A stretch of DNA of 64,000 nt from an uncultured Acetatifactor sp. (GTDB taxonomy: Bacteria > Bacillota > Clostridia > Lachnospirales > Lachnospiraceae). The stretch lies in contig CAJUIA010000016.1 of NCBI GenBank assembly GCA_910586485.1, positions 1-64,000 of the forward strand, written 5' to 3'. The first letter of the stretch is position 1; each line of letters begins with the position of its first letter. Shown one piece after another: positions 59,749-64,000 of the stretch. Position numbers and translations under genes: made by a program. Below the pieces are notes generated by a model. The model saw only the letters and a program-made list of their open reading frames with translations, did no database searches and was not told the DNA's origin.

Positions 59749-62700
59749 GGTACAGGGCTTTAAATCATTTGCCAACAAAATTACATTTCAGTTTCACAAC
59801 GGCATCACCGGCATCGTAGGGCCAAACGGCAGCGGTAAGAGCAACGTAGCCGATGCGGTCCGCTGGGTGCTGGGGGAGCAGCGGGTCAAGCAGCTCCGCG
59901 GTGCAAGCATGCAGGATGTCATTTTCTCAGGAACAGAAAACAGGAAGCCTTTAAGCTATGCTTATGTTGCTATTACCCTTGATAACGGGGATCACCAGCT
60001 TGCCATTGATTTTGACGAGGTCACGGTGGCCAGGCGTATTTACCGTTCCGGAGAAAGTGAATATCTGATTAACGGAAGCCCCTGCAGGTTAAAGGATGTG
60101 AATGAGCTTTTTTATGATACCGGTATCGGTAAGGAGGGATATTCCATCATCGGCCAGGGGCAGATCGACAAGATCTTAAGCGGCAGGCCGGAAGAGCGGC
60201 GTGAGCTTTTCGACGAGGCGGCGGGGATTGTAAAGTTCAAGCGCCGTAAGGCGGCGGCCCAGACCAAGCTGGAGAGCGAAAAGCAAAATCTGGTCCGCGT
60301 AAACGATATTCTTTCGGAGCTGGAAAAGCAGGTGGAGCCGCTGGAACGGCAGTCCGAGGTGGCGAAGGTTTATCTGCGCAGGAAAGAAGAGTTAAAAACG
60401 CTGGATGTGAATGTGTTCCTGCTGGAAAACGGAAGATTGAAGGAGCAGCTGCAGCAGGCGGAGGAAAAGTATACCCTGGCAAGCGGAGAGCTTTCCGAGG
60501 TTACGGGAAAATATGAAGGTATTAAAGAAGAATATGAGCAGGTTCAGGAAGAAATTGAGAGCCTGGAGGAAGCAATCGAGCAGGCCAGAAGCACTTTGAC
60601 CGATACCGGGCTGATGAGGGGTAAGCTGGAAGGTGAAATGAACGTCTTAAAGGAGCAGGTCAACTCCGCAAAGGGCAGTGAAGCCCATCTGACAAACCGC
60701 CGTAAGGCGCTGGAGGAAGAAATCAGCCTGAAGGAGAAGGATAAGGAGGGTATTCTTACCGAAAAGAACGAAACGGACAGCCAGGTACAGGAGATTACGG
60801 CCACGGAAGAGGCGGAGAAGGCAAAGCTGAATGAAATACAGGAAAAGATTGCGGAGCTGAATAACGCCATTGAGGCAGGCAAAAATACAATCATCGGCGA
60901 GCTGAATCAGCGGGCTACCATACGCTCCAAGATGGGGCGTTTTGACACCATGATGGAGCAGGTGAATATTCGCAGGGCAGAACTGAACTCCCGGCTTTTG
61001 CGGGCAAAGTCTGACGAAGCTGCAAGGGAAGAGGGCTTAAAAAGGCTGGAGGCTGAATTTGAGGCTGTTACCGGGGCCCTGCGGGAAATGACAGAGCAGC
61101 AGGCGGCGGCGGAGCTGTCCTTAGGCGGCATCAGAGAGACCCTTTCCCAAAAGGACGCAAGTCTTCGGGAGACCCAGAGCGCATATCACATGGAAAAGTC
61201 AAGACTGGAGGCGTTGTCCAACTTAACGGAACGCTATGAGGGCTATGGCGGCAGCGTGAAAAAGGTCATGGAGCAGAAGGAGAAGACGCCGGGCATTATC
61301 GGCGTTGTGGCGGACATTATCAAGGTGGAGAAGAAGTATGAGACTGCCATTGAGACTGCTCTGGGCGGAAATATCCAAAATATCGTTACAGACGATGAGG
61401 AAACGGCAAAAAAGATGATCCGCTTCTTAAAGGAGAACAGGCTGGGGCGTGCGACCTTTCTGCCCCTTACCAGCATTACCAGACCCCAGGAATTTAAAAA
61501 TCCGGAGGCACTGTCCGAAAAAGGGGTGATCGGTATGGCGGATGAGCTGGTGCAGACCCAGGACAAATACCGCAATGTGGCAAAGGCCATGCTGGGGCGG
61601 ATCCTGGTGGTGGATCATGTGGACAATGCGGTAAAGATCGCCAGAAAGTACGAATACGGTATCCGCATGGTTACACTGGAGGGAGAGCTGCTGGTGCCCG
61701 GCGGTGCCATCAGCGGCGGTGCATTTAAAAATAACAGTAACCTTTTAGGAAGGCGCCGGGAGATCGACGAGCTTCAGAAAAACGTGAAAAAGCTGCTGGC
61801 CGCGGTAGACAGGATCAACAGGGAAATTGACGAGACCAAGGCAAATCGGAACAAGCTGCGCATGGAGCTGGAAAGCTTAAAAAGCGAGATCCAGAAAAAG
61901 TCTATCGAGCAAAACACCGTAAGGCTGAATATCAGCCAGTCAAAGGAGCGAATGGAGGAGGAAGAGGAAGCAAAGGCGTCCTTAAAGCTGGAAGAACAGG
62001 AAATTGAGGGCAAAATCTTTGAGATTCGGAATGATAAGGAGTCCATTCAAAGAGAACTGGCAGAAAGTGAAGAACTGGAGAAAAGAACGCAGGAGCAGAT
62101 TGTGGGCTTCCAGCAGGAGCTGGAAGAAAAGCGGAAGCTGGAGTCTCAGGCTGCAGCCCTTGTGTCTGAGTGGGAGATGAAGGTGGAGAAGATGCGGCAG
62201 ACCCTGGGATTTAAGCAGGCAAACGTGAACCGCATTGATGAAGAGATCGCCCGTTCTCAGGCTGAGCTTGCGGAGATCATGGACGCCCTGGAGGACAATC
62301 GGCTGGAGGCGGAACGCAAGGCACAAAATATTCTGGAGATTGAGAAAACCATAGCGGCATCCTATGACGCGCAGAATGAATCGGAGGGAAGGCTGAAGGA
62401 AAGCATGACCCGCAGAGAGGAATTGTCTGCAAGGCAAAAGGATTTTTTCCGAAGCCGGGAAGAGATGGCAGAAAAGATGTCGGCGCTGGACAAGGAGGTT
62501 TACCGCCTGACGGCGCAGAAGGAACGGCTGGAGGAAAATCTGGAGGCCCAGATCAATTATATGTGGGACGAGTACGAAATTACCTTAAGCGATGCCGCAG
62601 CCATCCGGGACGAAAGTATGACAGATCTGTCAGCTATGAAGAAGCAGATTTCATCTTTGCGGGAACAGATCAAAAAGCTGGGTGACGTGAACGTCAATGC

Positions 62701-63289
62701 CATTGAGGACTATAAAAATCTGATGGATCGTTTTACCTTTATGCAGACACAGCATGACGACCTGGTGGAGGCGGAAAAGACCTTGGAGGGTATTATTGAA
62801 GAACTGGATGCTGCCATGAGGAAGCAGTTTACCGAAAAGTTTGCAGAGATCAACAGAGAATTTGACAAGGTGTTTAAGGAGCTGTTCGGCGGAGGCAAGG
62901 GAACGCTTGAACTGATGGAGGATGAGGATATATTGGAGGCGGGGGTGCGGATTATTGCTCAGCCGCCGGGTAAGAAGCTGCAGAATATGATGCAGCTGTC
63001 AGGCGGCGAGAAGGCGTTGACGGCTATTTCCCTTTTGTTTGCCATCCAGAATTTGAAGCCGTCGCCCTTTTGTCTGCTGGATGAGATCGAAGCGGCGCTG
63101 GATGATTCCAATGTAGGACGCTTTGCAAAATATCTGCATAAGCTGACGAAGAACACACAGTTTATCGTCATTACCCACAGAAGAGGAACCATGGAGCAGG
63201 TGGATCGGCTTTATGGTATCACCATGCAGGAAAAGGGCGTATCTACGCTGGTCAGCGTGAATCTGATCGAGAAGGATCTGGATAATTAA
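59729..63289 (+). CDS. smc: chromosome segregation protein SMC
   Basis: Condensin ATPase that organises the chromosome. The 1186 residues give head-coil-hinge-coil-head: Walker A GPNGSGKSNV near 33, coiled coils about 170-500 and 680-1020, hinge about 510-670 (IGVVADIIKVEKKYETAIE...), signature LSGGEKAL and Walker B CLLDEIEAALDDSN. The rnc-smc-ftsY order is standard for Firmicutes. Confidence 0.97.
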   Translation: MYLKSIEVQGFKSFANKITFQFHNGITGIVGPNGSGKSNVADAVRWVLGEQRVKQLRGASMQDVIFSGTENRKPLSYAYVAITLDNGDHQLAIDFDEVTVARRIYRSGESEYLINGSPCRLKDVNELFYDTGIGKEGYSIIGQGQIDKILSGRPEERRELFDEAAGIVKFKRRKAAAQTKLESEKQNLVRVNDILSELEKQVEPLERQSEVAKVYLRRKEELKTLDVNVFLLENGRLKEQLQQAEEKYTLASGELSEVTGKYEGIKEEYEQVQEEIESLEEAIEQARSTLTDTGLMRGKLEGEMNVLKEQVNSAKGSEAHLTNRRKALEEEISLKEKDKEGILTEKNETDSQVQEITATEEAEKAKLNEIQEKIAELNNAIEAGKNTIIGELNQRATIRSKMGRFDTMMEQVNIRRAELNSRLLRAKSDEAAREEGLKRLEAEFEAVTGALREMTEQQAAAELSLGGIRETLSQKDASLRETQSAYHMEKSRLEALSNLTERYEGYGGSVKKVMEQKEKTPGIIGVVADIIKVEKKYETAIETALGGNIQNIVTDDEETAKKMIRFLKENRLGRATFLPLTSITRPQEFKNPEALSEKGVIGMADELVQTQDKYRNVAKAMLGRILVVDHVDNAVKIARKYEYGIRMVTLEGELLVPGGAISGGAFKNNSNLLGRRREIDELQKNVKKLLAAVDRINREIDETKANRNKLRMELESLKSEIQKKSIEQNTVRLNISQSKERMEEEEEAKASLKLEEQEIEGKIFEIRNDKESIQRELAESEELEKRTQEQIVGFQQELEEKRKLESQAAALVSEWEMKVEKMRQTLGFKQANVNRIDEEIARSQAELAEIMDALEDNRLEAERKAQNILEIEKTIAASYDAQNESEGRLKESMTRREELSARQKDFFRSREEMAEKMSALDKEVYRLTAQKERLEENLEAQINYMWDEYEITLSDAAAIRDESMTDLSAMKKQISSLREQIKKLGDVNVNAIEDYKNLMDRFTFMQTQHDDLVEAEKTLEGIIEELDAAMRKQFTEKFAEINREFDKVFKELFGGGKGTLELMEDEDILEAGVRIIAQPPGKKLQNMMQLSGGEKALTAISLLFAIQNLKPSPFCLLDEIEAALDDSNVGRFAKYLHKLTKNTQFIVITHRRGTMEQVDRLYGITMQEKGVSTLVSVNLIEKDLDN

Positions 63290-63327
63290 GGGCCTGGAAA
63301 GAATATTCAAATTTGAAAGGAAACGGC

Positions 63328-64000
63328 ATGAGCGAGGAAAAGAAAGGCTTTTTTGCCAGGCTAAAGCAGGGCTTGAGTAAGACCAGGGACAATATCGTCC
63401 GGGGGATCGACTCTGTTTTTGGCGGGTTTTCGGCCATAGATGATGACTTTTTTGAAGAGCTGGAAGAAATACTGATTATGGGGGATATAGGGGTCAACGC
63501 TACGAATGATATTTTAGAGCGTTTGAAGGAACAGATCAGTAAGAAGCATGTGAAGGAACCGTCGGAATGCAGGCAGCTGTTGATTGACAGCATCAGAGAG
63601 CAGATGCAGGTAGGGGCGGAGGCTTATGACTTCGAACAGGAAAAATCTGTGGTTATGGTCATAGGAGTCAACGGTGTTGGCAAGACTACATCTGTGGGAA
63701 AGCTGGCAGGGAAGCTGAAGGAAAAGGGAAGAAAGGTATTGATTGCGGCGGCGGATACCTTCCGGGCAGCGGCGGGAGATCAGCTGGCCGAGTGGGCAAG
63801 GCGGGCGGATGTGCCCATGGTGGGAGGCGGCGAGGGAGCCGACCCTGCAAGCGTTGTGTTTGACGCGGTGACGGCGGCCAAAGCCAGAGGGGTGGATGTG
63901 CTGCTGATCGACACGGCGGGCAGGCTGCATAATAAGAAAAATCTGATGGAAGAGCTGCGCAAGATGAACCGTATCATTGACAGGGAGTTCCCGGATGTCC
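63328..64000 (+). CDS. ftsY: signal recognition particle receptor FtsY (3' end beyond window)
   Basis: Membrane-targeting GTPase. The visible 224 residues begin MSEEKKGFFARLKQGLSKTRDN, continue through the NG-domain helical bundle and the GTPase motifs GVNGVGKTT (G1), ADTFRAAAGDQL, and DTAGRLHNKKNLMEEL. The acidic A domain found in E. coli FtsY is absent, as in other Firmicutes. AAAGGAAAC precedes the start. The gene runs off the window end. Confidence 0.96.
   Translation, partial: MSEEKKGFFARLKQGLSKTRDNIVRGIDSVFGGFSAIDDDFFEELEEILIMGDIGVNATNDILERLKEQISKKHVKEPSECRQLLIDSIREQMQVGAEAYDFEQEKSVVMVIGVNGVGKTTSVGKLAGKLKEKGRKVLIAAADTFRAAAGDQLAEWARRADVPMVGGGEGADPASVVFDAVTAAKARGVDVLLIDTAGRLHNKKNLMEELRKMNRIIDREFPDV

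Overview
The window looks like the chromosome of a Gram-positive anaerobe of class Clostridia, most likely a motile member of the Lachnospiraceae. This is inferred from gene content and order, not from any search: Pta-AckA acetate fermentation, the meso-diaminopimelate dehydrogenase route to lysine, a tryptophan T-box, TmcAL, UPF0210/ACT and WalJ genes, purine-rich ribosome binding sites, and the block yceD-rpmF...plsX-acpP-rnc-smc-ftsY. Nearly all the DNA is coding. I see no phage, insertion sequence, CRISPR array or rRNA; there is one tRNA.

Layout. 0-6.1 kb: cheV; a degenerate sirtuin-like protein; a large acidic/lysine-rich one-pass membrane protein; then hisH, hisF and ung. A small repeat element flanked by a 16-bp duplication sits at the ung stop codon. 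6.3-9.9 kb: a meso-DAP cluster (ddh, a lysA-like gene, an S66 LD-carboxypeptidase) and tRNA-Leu(CAA). 10-15.5 kb: mixed accessory genes (Uma2 nuclease-like, CapA-like lipoprotein, SDR, DRE-TIM aldolase), then metY and a small zinc-finger membrane protein. 15.5-23.5 kb: a tightly overlapping run polA-coaE-ftsA-like-walJ, then the ACT/UPF0210 pair. 23.5-27.3 kb: tmcAL facing away from pta-ackA.

In many Clostridia ackA is followed directly by yceD-rpmF-plsX. Here about 24 kb lies between ackA and yceD: a C39-like peptidase, a phosphoesterase, a TrmB-MFS-SGNH operon, a complete trp operon behind a Trp T-box (with a fused trpGD), a PucR regulator with an amino-acid ABC transporter, an unusual cytidylate-kinase-like protein, a class III aminotransferase and an iron alcohol dehydrogenase, an SDR, and an ABC exporter with LytTR/DUF3021 regulators. 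A second interruption between rpmF and plsX holds a MATE pump, a response regulator with HD-GYP and GGDEF domains, and a secreted repeat protein. The conserved block resumes with plsX-acpP-rnc-smc and ends in a truncated ftsY.

Candidates most worth follow-up: (1) the sirtuin-like protein beside a membrane protein carrying repeated FliM-like motifs, next to cheV; (2) the PucR / transporter / aminotransferase / alcohol dehydrogenase cluster, which reads as an omega-amino-acid fermentation pathway; (3) the FtsA-like protein with a long C-terminal extension of apparent beta-grasp modules inside the polA operon; (4) the repeat element at ung. Functions below come from reading motifs. No similarity search was run.
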